DNA of 64,000 nucleotides from Candidatus Binatia bacterium (GCA_035544215.1 DATKHY010000007.1:186001-250000), one strand, 5' to 3'; counted from the stretch's first letter, positions 1 through 8,881 are shown. The notes: a model not told the origin generated them from the sequence alone. Translations and numbers: made by a program.

Positions 1-1099
1 TCCCGAGCCCGTCGTAGTCGAGGTACTTCGGGGGCTGCGGATCGTACCAGCCGCCGTAGTCGTCCCAGAAGACAAAGATCGCGGTTGAGTCCCAGTACTG
101 CGACTCGCCGACCGCGTTGACGAGCTGAGCGACCCAGGACGGGCCAGTGTTCGAGAAGCAGCCGGCGTGGTCCGAGTTGGCGCAAGTCGGCGTGATCCAG
201 CTCACGGCGCGCAGTTTTCCCTTCGAGACGTCGTCCAAGAAGTCGGTCTGAGGCGTGATGACGTCTTTGCCCCAGTCGGGACCGTTATAGATGTGGTTGA
301 TGGCCTGATAAGCGCTCCAGACGCCGCCGTCCACGTCCCACTGGGACGTGTAGAATCCCCACGAGAGCCCGGCCTTGTCGAGCTCGTCGCCGAGCGTCGT
401 GGTATCCCAGCAGGCGACCTCAAAGCCGTCGGGGACCTGGCGCTGCGGACCGACGATCGCAACTTTGTCGCTCGGTCCGCCCGGGCAGCCCCACGCCGAA
501 AACGGCCAGTCGACCGACGATTCCGACTGACCCGCGATGATGTATTGATGCGAGACGAAGCTGCTCCCGTCGAAGTTCGACGCGAACATCTCGTCGGCCA
601 GCACGTACTGCTTGCCCATGTCGAAGTAGGGCTTCGTCTCGCTGCCCGGCACGTACGCGTATTGCGGATGCGGAACCGGGCACGGTCCGCAGCCCGCGTA
701 TTCCTTGTCGAAGCCGTTCATCCGGCAGTCGGTACCGGGAATGCGTCCGGTGCCGTTGCACGCCTGGAAGAAATCCTTCGAGCCGTGGCCGACGTCCCAG
801 TGCGTTTCGAACTGGATCGGCGCGATCTTGACGCGCTTGTTGTGCGAGTCGTAGCCGTAGCGCACCGTTCTCGCGCCGGGGAAGCCGTAGAACAGGTTGT
901 TGAGACTGCGATTCTCTTGCACGATGATCACGACGTGCTGGATCTTCCCGCTCGAAGGCCCGCGCTCGCCGCCCCGCGGCACGAAGGTACGCGACTGCGG
1001 TCCGATCGCGACCGGCGGCCCCGGCGACGCGGCCGAGCCGCCGCCGCAGCCGGCGAGCGTCAGCGCCGCGGCGGCAATCGGCAAGATTCCGAACTTCAT
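1..1099 (-). CDS. Secreted phosphoesterase lipoprotein, copy 1 (PF04185-like, 3' end cut by window edge)
   Basis: Read from the reverse complement: ATG at 1097-1099 opens a frame that stays open to base 1, so the C-terminus lies outside the window. The N-terminus has a lipoprotein signal with lipobox TLAGC. The family signature VQENRSLNNLF (Glu-Asn metal ligands), a FDGSSFVSHQYII segment that probably carries the nucleophile, and the metal-binding WDDYGGWYDP motif are all present. The family comprises phospholipase C and acid phosphatases that hydrolyse phosphate monoesters or diesters outside the membrane; the substrate is unknown. It starts 10 bases after the stop of copy 2, so it is the last visible gene of the same transcript. 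It shares with copy 5 an extra cysteine pair around the SDHAG motif (TCANSDHAGC). Confidence 0.88.
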   Translation of the reverse strand, partial: MKFGILPIAAAALTLAGCGGGSAASPGPPVAIGPQSRTFVPRGGERGPSSGKIQHVVIIVQENRSLNNLFYGFPGARTVRYGYDSHNKRVKIAPIQFETHWDVGHGSKDFFQACNGTGRIPGTDCRMNGFDKEYAGCGPCPVPHPQYAYVPGSETKPYFDMGKQYVLADEMFASNFDGSSFVSHQYIIAGQSESSVDWPFSAWGCPGGPSDKVAIVGPQRQVPDGFEVACWDTTTLGDELDKAGLSWGFYTSQWDVDGGVWSAYQAINHIYNGPDWGKDVITPQTDFLDDVSKGKLRAVSWITPTCANSDHAGCFSNTGPSWVAQLVNAVGESQYWDSTAIFVFWDDYGGWYDPQPPKYLDYDGLG

Positions 1100-1109
1100 C
1101 GCGCCCGCG

Positions 1110-2495
1110 CTATTCCGCGTCCGGGATATGATAATCCGGCGGCTGATGCAGGAAAAAGTCGCGATCGTACGGCGCGTAGATTTTCACGAACCTTCGCGGC
1201 GGCGCGCTGAAATCGAAGCAATAGCGTGCTGGAGAGTTGGCCCGCGAGTCGCTGGCAGCCAGTCTTCCCAAGCCGAACGTGTCTTCCACGAACTTCAAGA
1301 TGCTGCCGTGCTCGTAGTGCACGTGTGAGACGTACCCCTTTTTCGCATAGGGCGACACGACTAGCATCGGCAACCGCATACCGAGGCCGTCGTAGTCTTT
1401 GTAGGCGGGCGGCTCCGGATCGTACCAGCCGCCGTAGTCGTCCCAGAAGATGAACATGGCGGTCGTTTTCCAGTACTTCGACTCGCCGACCGCGTTGACG
1501 AGCGACGCGACCCACGACGGACCCGTCTTCGAGCCGCTGCCGGCGTGATCGGAGTTCGGCCACGTCGGCGTAACCCAGCTAACCGAGCGCAGCTTGCCGC
1601 TCGAAACGTCGGTGAGGAACTGCGACGGGGGAGTGATTACGTCGCTTTTCCAGTCGGGGCCGTTGTAGATGTGGTTGATCGCCTGGTAGGCGCTCCAGAT
1701 GCCGGGACTCCCGCTCGAATACCCGACCGCGTAGTACGCCCAGGAGACGTGCGCCTTGTCGAGCTCGTCGCCGAGCGTGTTCGGATCCCAGCAGACGACC
1801 TCGTAGCCACTGGGAATCTGGCGTTGCGGCCCGACCTCCTGGACCACGTCGCCGGGTCCGCCGGGACAGCCCCAGTTGCTGACGGGATAGTCGACCGCCG
1901 ACTCCGCCTGACCCGAGATGATGTACTGATGCGAGATGAAGCTGCTCGCATCGAAATTCGACGCGTACATCCGGTCGGCGAGCACGAACTGTTTGCCGAC
2001 GTCGAAATACGGCTTCGTCTCGCTGTACGGCGCGTACGCGTACTGCGGATGAGGGATCGGGCATTGACTGCCGCAGCCCGCCTGCTCCTTGTCGAAGCCG
2101 TTCATCCGGCAGTGCGTCCCGCGAATGCGTCCGGTGCCATTGCACGCAGCGAAGAACGCCCCGGAGCTGTGATCGATGTCCCAGTACGTCTCCAGCCCGA
2201 CGGGCTGGAGCTTGATCTTCTGCCCCGAGCTGTCGTAGCCGTAGTTCGCGGTCGTCGCGCCCGGGAAGCCGTGGAACAGATCGTTGAAGCTGCGATTCTC
2301 CTGGACGACGATCACGATGTGCTTGATCTTGCCGCTCGAGATCCCGGGAAAGATACGCTCGGACGGCACGAAGGCGCTCGCGGAGGCCGCGGCGAGGTTC
2401 GCGACAGGCAATCCCGGCGACACACTCGAGCCGGCGCCATTACACGCCGCGAGCAGCGACGCCGCGGCGACGGAGAGCGTTGCGTACCGCATCAT
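1110..2495 (-). CDS. Secreted phosphoesterase lipoprotein, copy 2 (PF04185-like)
   Basis: 461 residues. The signal peptide ends in lipobox LLAAC, so export and lipid anchoring are expected. Motifs in order: IVIVVQENRSFNDLF near residue 65 (Glu/Asn metal ligands of the phospholipase C/AcpA superfamily), FDASSFISHQYIISGQ (probable nucleophile region), CWDPNTLGDELDK, TWPNSDHAGSGS, WDDYGGWYDPEP (metal-binding Asp pair), and the C-terminal FFLHQPPD tail. The start ATG overlaps the stop of copy 3 (ATGA), and no Shine-Dalgarno sequence is visible before it, which suggests translational coupling. Membership of the superfamily is clear; phospholipase C versus acid phosphatase cannot be decided here. 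Confidence 0.92.
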   Translation of the reverse strand: MMRYATLSVAAASLLAACNGAGSSVSPGLPVANLAAASASAFVPSERIFPGISSGKIKHIVIVVQENRSFNDLFHGFPGATTANYGYDSSGQKIKLQPVGLETYWDIDHSSGAFFAACNGTGRIRGTHCRMNGFDKEQAGCGSQCPIPHPQYAYAPYSETKPYFDVGKQFVLADRMYASNFDASSFISHQYIISGQAESAVDYPVSNWGCPGGPGDVVQEVGPQRQIPSGYEVVCWDPNTLGDELDKAHVSWAYYAVGYSSGSPGIWSAYQAINHIYNGPDWKSDVITPPSQFLTDVSSGKLRSVSWVTPTWPNSDHAGSGSKTGPSWVASLVNAVGESKYWKTTAMFIFWDDYGGWYDPEPPAYKDYDGLGMRLPMLVVSPYAKKGYVSHVHYEHGSILKFVEDTFGLGRLAASDSRANSPARYCFDFSAPPRRFVKIYAPYDRDFFLHQPPDYHIPDAE

Positions 2496-3871
2496 TCGGC
2501 GTCCACCACGTGGTCGTCGGGCGGCTGATGCAAGAAGAACGCCCGGTCGTAAGGAGACTGGATCGGCACGAACTTCCGCGGCGCCAGCTTGAAATTGAAG
2601 CAGTCGCGTGCCGGCGAGTTGGCCCGCGTGTCGCTGGCCGCTAGTCTGCTCAGACCGAACGCGTCTTCCACGAACTTCAGGATGCTGCCGTGCTCGTAGT
2701 GCACGTGCGAGACGCGCCCGTGCCGCGCGTACGGCGAGATGACAAGCATCGGCAGGCGCATGCCGAGGCCATCGACGTCGACGAAGGCGGGCGGTTCGGA
2801 ATCGTACCAGCCCCCGTAGTCGTCCCAGAAAGCGAAGATCGCGGTCGAGTCCCAGTACTTTGACTCCCCGATCGCGTTAACGACCGACGTGACCCACGAC
2901 GGTCCCGTGTTCGAGCCGCTGCCCGCATGATCCGAGTTGGTCCACGTCGGCGTCACCCAGCTGACCGTGCGCAGGTGGCCGTTCGCGACGTCGTTCAGTA
3001 TCTGCGACGGCGGGGCGATGATGTCTTTGCTCCAATCCGGACCGTTATAGATGTGGTTGATGGCCTGATACGCCATCCAGATGAAGGGATTACCCGAGTA
3101 CATTTCACCGTAAAAGGCCCACGACATACTGGCCTTGTCGAGCTCGTCGCCGAGCGTCGTCGGATCCCAACACACCACCTCGTAGCCGTCCGGCCCGCGC
3201 TGGGGACCGACTTCCGCGATCGTGTCGCCCGGTCCGCCGGGGCAGCCCCATAGGCCTCCGGGATAGTTGATAGAGTTCTCCGCCTGACCCGAGATGATGT
3301 ACTGATGCGACACGAAACTGCTGGCATCGAAGTTCGAAGCGTACATCTGATCGGCCAGCACCCACTCCTTGGCCATGTCGAAGTACGGTTTGGTCTCGCT
3401 GTAAGGCACGTATGCATATTGCGGGTGCTTGATCGGGCAGCTCCTTCCGCAGTTGGCCCCCTCCTGATTGAAGCCGTTCATCCGGCAGTTTGTGCCCGGC
3501 ATGCTGCCCGTCCCATTGCAGGCGGCGATGAAGCCGTACGAGTCGTGCTGCAGATCCCAGGTCGTCTCGAGCGGGATCGGAAGCAGCTTGATCTTGTGCC
3601 CGTACGTATCGTAGCCGTACTTGGCAGTCGTGGCGCCCTTGTAGCCGTAGAAGAGATTGTTAAAGCTGCGGTTTTCCTGCACGATGATGACGACGTGCTT
3701 GATCTTGCCGCTCGACAGCCCGAGCGCTGAGCCCCTCGACTCCGCACGGGACGGGCTCCGTGGAAGAGGACGCCCGGACGACACGCCAGGCGACACGCTC
3801 GGGGCGCCACCGTTACATGCTGCGAGCAGCAGCGTCGCGGCAACGACGAAGAGCGTTGCGCGCCGCATCAT
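2492..3871 (-). CDS. Secreted phosphoesterase lipoprotein, copy 3 (PF04185-like)
   Basis: 459 residues, with lipobox LLAAC after a short hydrophobic signal. Carries the same ordered motifs as its neighbours: VQENRSFNNLFYGY, FDASSFVSHQYII, CWDPTTLGDELDK, TWTNSDHAGSGS, WDDYGGWYDSEP and a FFLHQPPD tail. The mature N-terminus differs most between copies: here a Ser/Arg-rich linker (about residues 30-50) joins the lipid anchor to the catalytic domain. It starts inside the stop of copy 4 through an ATGA overlap and itself overlaps copy 2, so it sits in the middle of a coupled chain. Likely extracytoplasmic phosphate-ester hydrolase; substrate unknown. Confidence 0.92.
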   Translation of the reverse strand: MMRRATLFVVAATLLLAACNGGAPSVSPGVSSGRPLPRSPSRAESRGSALGLSSGKIKHVVIIVQENRSFNNLFYGYKGATTAKYGYDTYGHKIKLLPIPLETTWDLQHDSYGFIAACNGTGSMPGTNCRMNGFNQEGANCGRSCPIKHPQYAYVPYSETKPYFDMAKEWVLADQMYASNFDASSFVSHQYIISGQAENSINYPGGLWGCPGGPGDTIAEVGPQRGPDGYEVVCWDPTTLGDELDKASMSWAFYGEMYSGNPFIWMAYQAINHIYNGPDWSKDIIAPPSQILNDVANGHLRTVSWVTPTWTNSDHAGSGSNTGPSWVTSVVNAIGESKYWDSTAIFAFWDDYGGWYDSEPPAFVDVDGLGMRLPMLVISPYARHGRVSHVHYEHGSILKFVEDAFGLSRLAASDTRANSPARDCFNFKLAPRKFVPIQSPYDRAFFLHQPPDDHVVDAE

Positions 3872-5259
3872 TCTGCGTCGACGACGTGGTTGTCGGGCGG
3901 CTGATGCAGGAAGAACGCCCTATTGTAGGGAGCCTGGATCGGCACGAACGGGCGCGGCGCCTGCCTGAAGTCGAAGGCACGCGCCGGAGAGTTGGCGCGA
4001 GTGTCGCTGGCGGTCAGGCGACCGAGGCCGAATGTGTCCTCTACGAACTTCAGGATGCTGCCGTGCTCGTACTGCACGTGCGAGACGCGCCCGTGAAGAG
4101 CGTAGGGCGAGATGACCAGCATCGGCAGTCGCATGCCTAACCCGTCGTAGTCGGCGTAGGGCTGCGGCACGGGATCGTACCAGCCGCCGTAGTCGTCCCA
4201 GAAGACGAAGATCGCCGTCGAGTCCCAGTATTGCGATTCGCCGATCGCGTTGACGACCGACGTGACCCACGACGGCCCCGTGTTGGAGCCGCTGCCCGCG
4301 TGATCCGAGTTGGTCCACGTCGGCGTCACCCAGCTGACCGAGCGCAGTTTGCCGTTGGCTACGTCGTTGAGGATCGTCGACGGCGGCCCGAAGATGTCTT
4401 TGCTCCAGTCCGGACCGTTGTAGATGTGGTTGATCGCCTGATACGCGATCCACAGCCACGGGCTCCCCGAGTAAAACTGGCCGTAAAACGCCCACGAGAC
4501 GTTGGCCTTGTCGAGCTCGTCGCCGAGCGTGTTCGGATCCCAACAGACGACCTCGGGCTTGCTATAGAGAATTTGCCTTTGCTGGCCGAGCGTGTAGATT
4601 TGGTCGTACTTTCCCCCTGGGCAGCCCCAGCTGCTGCCGGGATAGTTGACCGCCGACTCGGCCTGGCCGGAGATGATGTACTGATGCGAGATGAAGCTGC
4701 TCGCGTCGAAGTTCGACGCGAACATGTTGTCGGCCAGCACCCACTCGTTGGCCATGGCGAAGTACGGTTTCGTCTCGGCGCGCGGCACGTAGGCGTACTG
4801 CGGATGCGGGATCGGGCAGCTGCTGTTGCAGCCGACCGATTCCCGATTGAAGCCGTTGTTCTTGCAGTTCGTCCCCGGGATGCTGCCCGTTCCGTTACAC
4901 GCGGCGATGTCGCCCCACGAGTCGTGTTCCAAATCCCAGTTCGTCTCGAGCGGAATCGGCAGCAGCTTGATCTTGTTGCCGTTGGAATCGTAGCCGTAGC
5001 TGGCCGTCGTGGCGCCCTTGTAGCCCTTGAACAGGTCGTTGAAACTGCGGTTCTCTTGAACGATGATGACGATGTGTTTGATCTTGCCTTTCGACGGGCC
5101 GCGTCCAATGGGCTGGCCGAGCGGCGCTACGTGCGAGCTCAGCGCGTTCGCGACCGGCAAGCCCGGCGAGACGCCGGCGCCGCCCCCATTGCACGCCGAC
5201 AGCAGATACGCCGCCGCCGCGAGCGGCAGCGCGCGGCCGGCGTGAGGATTGAAGCGCAT
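3868..5259 (-). CDS. Secreted phosphoesterase lipoprotein, copy 4 (PF04185-like)
   Basis: 463 residues, lipobox LLSAC, then VQENRSFNDLFKGYKGA, FDASSFISHQYII, WDPNTLGDELDK, TWTNSDHAGSGS, WDDYGGWYDPVP and the FFLHQPPD tail, in family order. Unlike copies 2, 3 and 5 it does not overlap the gene before it: a 17-base gap separates it from copy 5 and holds a near-perfect Shine-Dalgarno sequence (5265-5273) five bases before the ATG. It can therefore restart translation independently within the operon. The signal peptide is longer and carries a basic MRFNPHAGR start. Confidence 0.93.
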   Translation of the reverse strand: MRFNPHAGRALPLAAAAYLLSACNGGGAGVSPGLPVANALSSHVAPLGQPIGRGPSKGKIKHIVIIVQENRSFNDLFKGYKGATTASYGYDSNGNKIKLLPIPLETNWDLEHDSWGDIAACNGTGSIPGTNCKNNGFNRESVGCNSSCPIPHPQYAYVPRAETKPYFAMANEWVLADNMFASNFDASSFISHQYIISGQAESAVNYPGSSWGCPGGKYDQIYTLGQQRQILYSKPEVVCWDPNTLGDELDKANVSWAFYGQFYSGSPWLWIAYQAINHIYNGPDWSKDIFGPPSTILNDVANGKLRSVSWVTPTWTNSDHAGSGSNTGPSWVTSVVNAIGESQYWDSTAIFVFWDDYGGWYDPVPQPYADYDGLGMRLPMLVISPYALHGRVSHVQYEHGSILKFVEDTFGLGRLTASDTRANSPARAFDFRQAPRPFVPIQAPYNRAFFLHQPPDNHVVDAE

Positions 5260-5264
5260 GCGAG

Positions 5265-5273
5265 ACCTCCTTT
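5265..5273 (-). promoter_or_regulatory. Strong ribosome binding site of phosphoesterase copy 4
   Basis: The reverse complement reads AAAGGAGGT, followed by CTCGC and ATG. It is the strongest Shine-Dalgarno sequence of the array and fixes the start at 5259. The ATGA-coupled copies lack any comparable site. Confidence 0.85.
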
Positions 5274-5276
5274 GCG

Positions 5277-6650
5277 TTACTCCCAGTCCGGGATCCGCGG
5301 ATCGATAGGTTGGTGCAGGAAAAACTGCTTATCGTGCGGCGCCTGGATCTTCACGAACTTGCGCGGCGGCTTGGTGAAGTCGAACGCGTCAGACTCCGGC
5401 GAGTTCGCGCGCGTGTCGCTGGCGCTCAGCCGTCCCAAACCGAACTGGTCCTCCGTGAACCTCAGGATGCTGCCGTGCTCGTAATGCACGTGTGAAACAT
5501 AGGCCTGCTTGGCATATGCGGAAATGATCAGCATCGGAAGCCGCAGGCCCAGCCCGTCGTAGTCCTTGTATGCGGGCGGTTCGCGATCGTACCAGCCGCC
5601 GTAGTCGTCCCAGAAGACGAAGATCGCGGTGGAGTCCCAGTACTTCGACTCGCCGACCGCGTTGACCAGCGACGTGACCCATGCGGGCCCCGTATTCGAT
5701 CCGCAGCCCGCGTGATCGGAGTCGGCGCAGGTCGGCGTGATCCAGCTCACCGTCCGCAGCTTGCCGGCGGAGACGTCGCTAAAGAACTGCGTGTTGGGAG
5801 CGATGATGTCTTTGCTCCAGTCCGGGCCGTTGTAGATGTGGTTGATGGCCTGGTACGCGCTCCAGCCATCGGTGGTCGAGGCCGCGTAGAACGCCCACGG
5901 CAGGCCCGCCTTGTCGAGCTCGTCGCCCAGCGTGTTCGGATCCCAGCACACAACTTCGTAGCCGGACGGAATCTGCCGCTGCGGGCCGACCTTCGCGATC
6001 ATGTCGCTCGGGCCGCCTGGACAGCCCCAGTAGCTGTACGGATAGTTGACGGCCGATTCGGCCTGCGCCGAGATGATGTACTGATGCGAGATGAAGCTGC
6101 TCGCGTCGAAGTTCGACGCGTACATCCGATCGGCCAGCACCCACTCCTTGGCCATGTCGAAGTACGGCTCGGTCTCGGTGCGCGGGACGTATGCGTACTG
6201 CGGATGGGGGATCGGACAGCTGCTATAGCAGCCGACCCACTCTTGGTTGAAACCGTTCATGCGGCAACGCGTCCCCGGAATGCTGCCGGTCCCGTTGCAC
6301 GCCTCGAAAAACGCCCCGGAGCTGTGATCGATGTCCCACGTCGTTTCCAAGCCGATAGGCAACAGTTTGATCTTGTTGCCGTTCGTATCGTACCCGTACT
6401 TGCTGGTCTTCGCTCCCGGATAGCCCATGAACAAATTATTGAAGCTGCGATTCTCTTGCACGATGATGACGACGTGCTGGATCTTGCCGCTCGACGCCGC
6501 GCGCCGGACGCGGGCGGCCGGCGCCGCGAAGCGAGCCGGAGCTGAGTTCGCCAGCGGCAGCCCGGGCGCCGCGCCCGAGCCGCCGCCCGCGTTACAGGCT
6601 GCGAGCACCAGCGCCGCGGCAACGACGGAGAGCGTTGCGGAGCGCATCAT
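5277..6650 (-). CDS. Secreted phosphoesterase lipoprotein, copy 5 (PF04185-like, extra Cys pair)
   Basis: 457 residues, lipobox VLAAC. Motifs: VQENRSFNNLFMGY, FDASSFISHQYIISAQ, WDPNTLGDELDK, TCADSDHAGCGS, WDDYGGWYDREP, FFLHQP. The two cysteines flanking SDHAG replace Trp/Ser of copies 2, 3, 4 and 6 and recur only in copy 1, so they probably form a disulfide in the exported enzyme. The loop before SAYQAINHIYNGPDW is several residues shorter than in the others. The C-terminus ends DPRIPDWE rather than the common HVVDAE. The start overlaps the stop of copy 6 (ATGA). Same predicted role as its paralogues, but a distinct subtype. Confidence 0.92.
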   Translation of the reverse strand: MMRSATLSVVAAALVLAACNAGGGSGAAPGLPLANSAPARFAAPAARVRRAASSGKIQHVVIIVQENRSFNNLFMGYPGAKTSKYGYDTNGNKIKLLPIGLETTWDIDHSSGAFFEACNGTGSIPGTRCRMNGFNQEWVGCYSSCPIPHPQYAYVPRTETEPYFDMAKEWVLADRMYASNFDASSFISHQYIISAQAESAVNYPYSYWGCPGGPSDMIAKVGPQRQIPSGYEVVCWDPNTLGDELDKAGLPWAFYAASTTDGWSAYQAINHIYNGPDWSKDIIAPNTQFFSDVSAGKLRTVSWITPTCADSDHAGCGSNTGPAWVTSLVNAVGESKYWDSTAIFVFWDDYGGWYDREPPAYKDYDGLGLRLPMLIISAYAKQAYVSHVHYEHGSILRFTEDQFGLGRLSASDTRANSPESDAFDFTKPPRKFVKIQAPHDKQFFLHQPIDPRIPDWE

Positions 6651-8035
6651 TCGGCGTCCACGACGTGGTTGTCGGGGGGTTGATGCAGGAAGAACGCCCT
6701 ATCGTACGGAGCCTGGATCGGCACGAACGCGCGCGGCGGCTGCTTGAAGTCGAACGCGGGGTCCGGAGAGTTCGCGCGTTTGTCGCTGGCGGCGAGATTG
6801 CCCAAACCGAAGGTCTGTTCCACGAACTTCAGAATGCTGCCGTGCTCGTAGTGCACGTGCGAGACGCGCCCGTGCCGCGCGTAGGGCGAGATGATGAGCA
6901 TTGGCAGGCGCATGCCCAAGCCGTCGTAGTCGGCGTAAGCCGGCGGCTCGGGATCGTACCAACCGCCGTAGTCGTCCCAGAAGACGAAAATCGCGGTGGA
7001 GTCCCAGTATTTCGATTCGCCGATCGCGTCGACGACCGACGTGACCCACGACGGGCCGGTGTTCGAGCCGCTGCCCGCATGATCGGAGTTGCCCCAGCTG
7101 GGTGTCACCCAGCTGACCGAGCGCAGGTTGCCGTTGGCGACGTCAGTGATGATCTGCTTTGGCGGGCTGATCACGTCTTTGCTCCAGTCCGGGCCGTTGT
7201 AGATGTGGTTGATCGCCTGATATGCGACCCAGATGAACGGATAGCCGGAGTAGATTTCGCCGTAGAAGGCCCACGACACGCTGGCTTTGTCGAGCTCGTC
7301 CCCAAGCGTGTTCGGATCCCAGCACACCACCTCGTTGCCGTAGGGAATCTGCCGCTGCGGGCCGACCATCGAGATCGTGTCGTATTTGCCGCCCGGGCAA
7401 CCCCAAGGACCACCCGGATAGTTGACGGCCGACTCGGCCTGGCCGGAGATGATGTACTGATGCGAGATAAAGCTGCTCGCGTCGAAATTCGACGCGTACA
7501 TCTGATCGGCCAGCACCCACTCCTTGGCCATGGCGAAGTACGGCTTGGTCTCGGTGCGCGGCACGTAGGCGTACTGCGGATGCGGGATCGGGCAGCTGCT
7601 GCCGCAGCCGACGTACTCCTTATTGAAGCCGTCCATCTTGCAGTTGGTGCCGGGAATGCTGCCCGTGCCGTCGCACGCGGCGAAGAACGCCCCGGAACTG
7701 TGGTCGATGTCCCACCTCGTTTCCAGCCCAACCGGCAGCAACTTGATCTTCTGGCCGTAGGAATCGAGGCCGTAGCTGGCCGTCGTGGCGCCCTTGTAGC
7801 CCTTGAACAGGTCGTTGAAACTGCGGTTCTCTTGAACGATGATGACGATGTGCTTGATCTTGCGGCTCGACGGGCCGCGCAGGACGCGCCGTAACTCGGA
7901 CGCTACGCGCGAGCTCGGTCGAATCGCCGACGGCAGGCCTGGCGATACGCCGGCGCCGCTGTTACTACAGGCTGAGATGAAGAGCACGAAGGCCGTAACC
8001 AAAAACGTCCGGCCCGCGAGCGAGATGGATTGCAT
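6647..8035 (-). CDS. Secreted phosphoesterase lipoprotein, copy 6, first gene of the array (PF04185-like)
   Basis: 462 residues, lipobox FISAC. Motifs: VQENRSFNDLFKGYKGA, FDASSFISHQYIISGQ, WDPNTLGDELDK, SWGNSDHAGSGS, WDDYGGWYDPEP, FFLHQPPDNHVVDAE. It is the promoter-proximal gene: its ATG is preceded by AAGGAG about ten bases upstream, and a 103-base gap separates it from the anti-sigma-like gene upstream on the same strand. That gap may hold a promoter, but I see no convincing -35/-10 pair, so read-through from the regulatory cassette remains possible. Confidence 0.92.
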   Translation of the reverse strand: MQSISLAGRTFLVTAFVLFISACSNSGAGVSPGLPSAIRPSSRVASELRRVLRGPSSRKIKHIVIIVQENRSFNDLFKGYKGATTASYGLDSYGQKIKLLPVGLETRWDIDHSSGAFFAACDGTGSIPGTNCKMDGFNKEYVGCGSSCPIPHPQYAYVPRTETKPYFAMAKEWVLADQMYASNFDASSFISHQYIISGQAESAVNYPGGPWGCPGGKYDTISMVGPQRQIPYGNEVVCWDPNTLGDELDKASVSWAFYGEIYSGYPFIWVAYQAINHIYNGPDWSKDVISPPKQIITDVANGNLRSVSWVTPSWGNSDHAGSGSNTGPSWVTSVVDAIGESKYWDSTAIFVFWDDYGGWYDPEPPAYADYDGLGMRLPMLIISPYARHGRVSHVHYEHGSILKFVEQTFGLGNLAASDKRANSPDPAFDFKQPPRAFVPIQAPYDRAFFLHQPPDNHVVDAE

Positions 8036-8138
8036 GAAACGAGTGCTCCTTGCAGCAAAGTAAACTGCCAGACGTTACGACGACGAAAAAGAAAATCCCA
8101 TAGCCGCGACGGCGCCCGCGAGCCGATGATGACGCCAA

Positions 8139-8552
8139 TCATCTTTTCTCGAGAAACGAGCAGCCGACGAACGTCATGCTGACGCAGGTACCGCGCGTCG
8201 TGTCGATGTCCAGCTGGTGCGCGATCGCCCGAATGATGCGAAGCCCGAAGCCTCGCCCCGGAAGCGGCTTGCGCCGGATGAACGAGCCGCGGTCCAAGAC
8301 GTCGACCCAAAGACGTCCGCCACGGTCATAGCGCGCGAGCAGCTGCACGTCGCGCGCAACCTTGCTCGAGCTGCGGGCGTACGCGTGCTCCACGACGTTG
8401 GCCAACGCCTCACCAGCCGCGGTGGTCACGTCGTCTCGAACGGCGCTGTCGAGTTGCAGGGCCTCGAGAAACGCCGTGAGCGCGTGCCGGATCGGAGCGA
8501 CGTACTGCGGTTGCGCCGGACAATGCAGGCGCAGCTGAGAGGCTCGCTTCAT
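8139..8552 (-). CDS. RsbW/SpoIIAB-like serine kinase (anti-sigma factor, HATPase)
   Basis: 137 residues with a GHKL ATPase fold: N box EALANVVEHAY (about 48-58), a degenerate G1 box VDVLDRGS, and GRGFGLRIIRAIAHQLD. In partner-switching systems this kinase binds a sigma factor or another target and phosphorylates its STAS antagonist. It overlaps the STAS gene upstream by four bases (ATGA), which in turn overlaps the phosphatase gene, so all three are translated as one unit. No sigma factor is adjacent; the target is unknown. The phosphoesterase array follows downstream on the same strand. Confidence 0.88.
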   Translation of the reverse strand: MKRASQLRLHCPAQPQYVAPIRHALTAFLEALQLDSAVRDDVTTAAGEALANVVEHAYARSSSKVARDVQLLARYDRGGRLWVDVLDRGSFIRRKPLPGRGFGLRIIRAIAHQLDIDTTRGTCVSMTFVGCSFLEKR

Positions 8553-8881
8553 TCGGTGCCGCTCTGCTCGAGATACGCCAAGGCCGCGTCTCGATCGCCG
8601 AAGATCTTGAAGGCGCCGGCCAACCCGGCGTACTCGACCACGCGCGCGAACTGCGGCGTACGTACCACCAGCGCGACCGGGATCGCGTCGTGCGAAGACG
8701 CTACGCAGAACCGCAGAAGCTCGGTCAGGGCCACCGAGTCGGCATACGTCACGTCCGAGAGGTCGACGAGGATCGCGCGATCGCCGGCCGACCGCCGCAG
8801 CGCCTCGCGTATTTCGTCCTTGCGGCCGATCTCGAGCTCGCCGCTCAGACGGATCGTCTTGATTGAATCGCTTTGGTTCAC
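8549..8881 (-). CDS. STAS-domain anti-sigma factor antagonist (RsbV/SpoIIAA-like)
   Basis: 110 residues covering one STAS domain. The segment ILVDLSDVTYADSVAL contains the conserved Asp-Ser pair; the Ser is the usual phosphorylation site of this family. It is dephosphorylated by the upstream PP2C phosphatase and phosphorylated by the downstream kinase in the standard model. It overlaps both neighbours by four bases, so stoichiometric translation is likely. Confidence 0.88.
   Translation of the reverse strand: MNQSDSIKTIRLSGELEIGRKDEIREALRRSAGDRAILVDLSDVTYADSVALTELLRFCVASSHDAIPVALVVRTPQFARVVEYAGLAGAFKIFGDRDAALAYLEQSGTE

Noticed and set aside
1545-7894. Long plus-strand open frames opposite the phosphoesterase array (up to 419 codons)
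   Set aside because: They mirror the coding frame of clearly homologous genes on the minus strand, lack family motifs and ribosome sites, and are expected from the high GC content at codon position 3.
8036-8138. Possible terminator after the rsbW-like gene (GATGA...TCATC and GCCG...CGGC hairpins)
   Set aside because: The stems are four to five base pairs, far from the T-rich stretch, so termination there is not supported.
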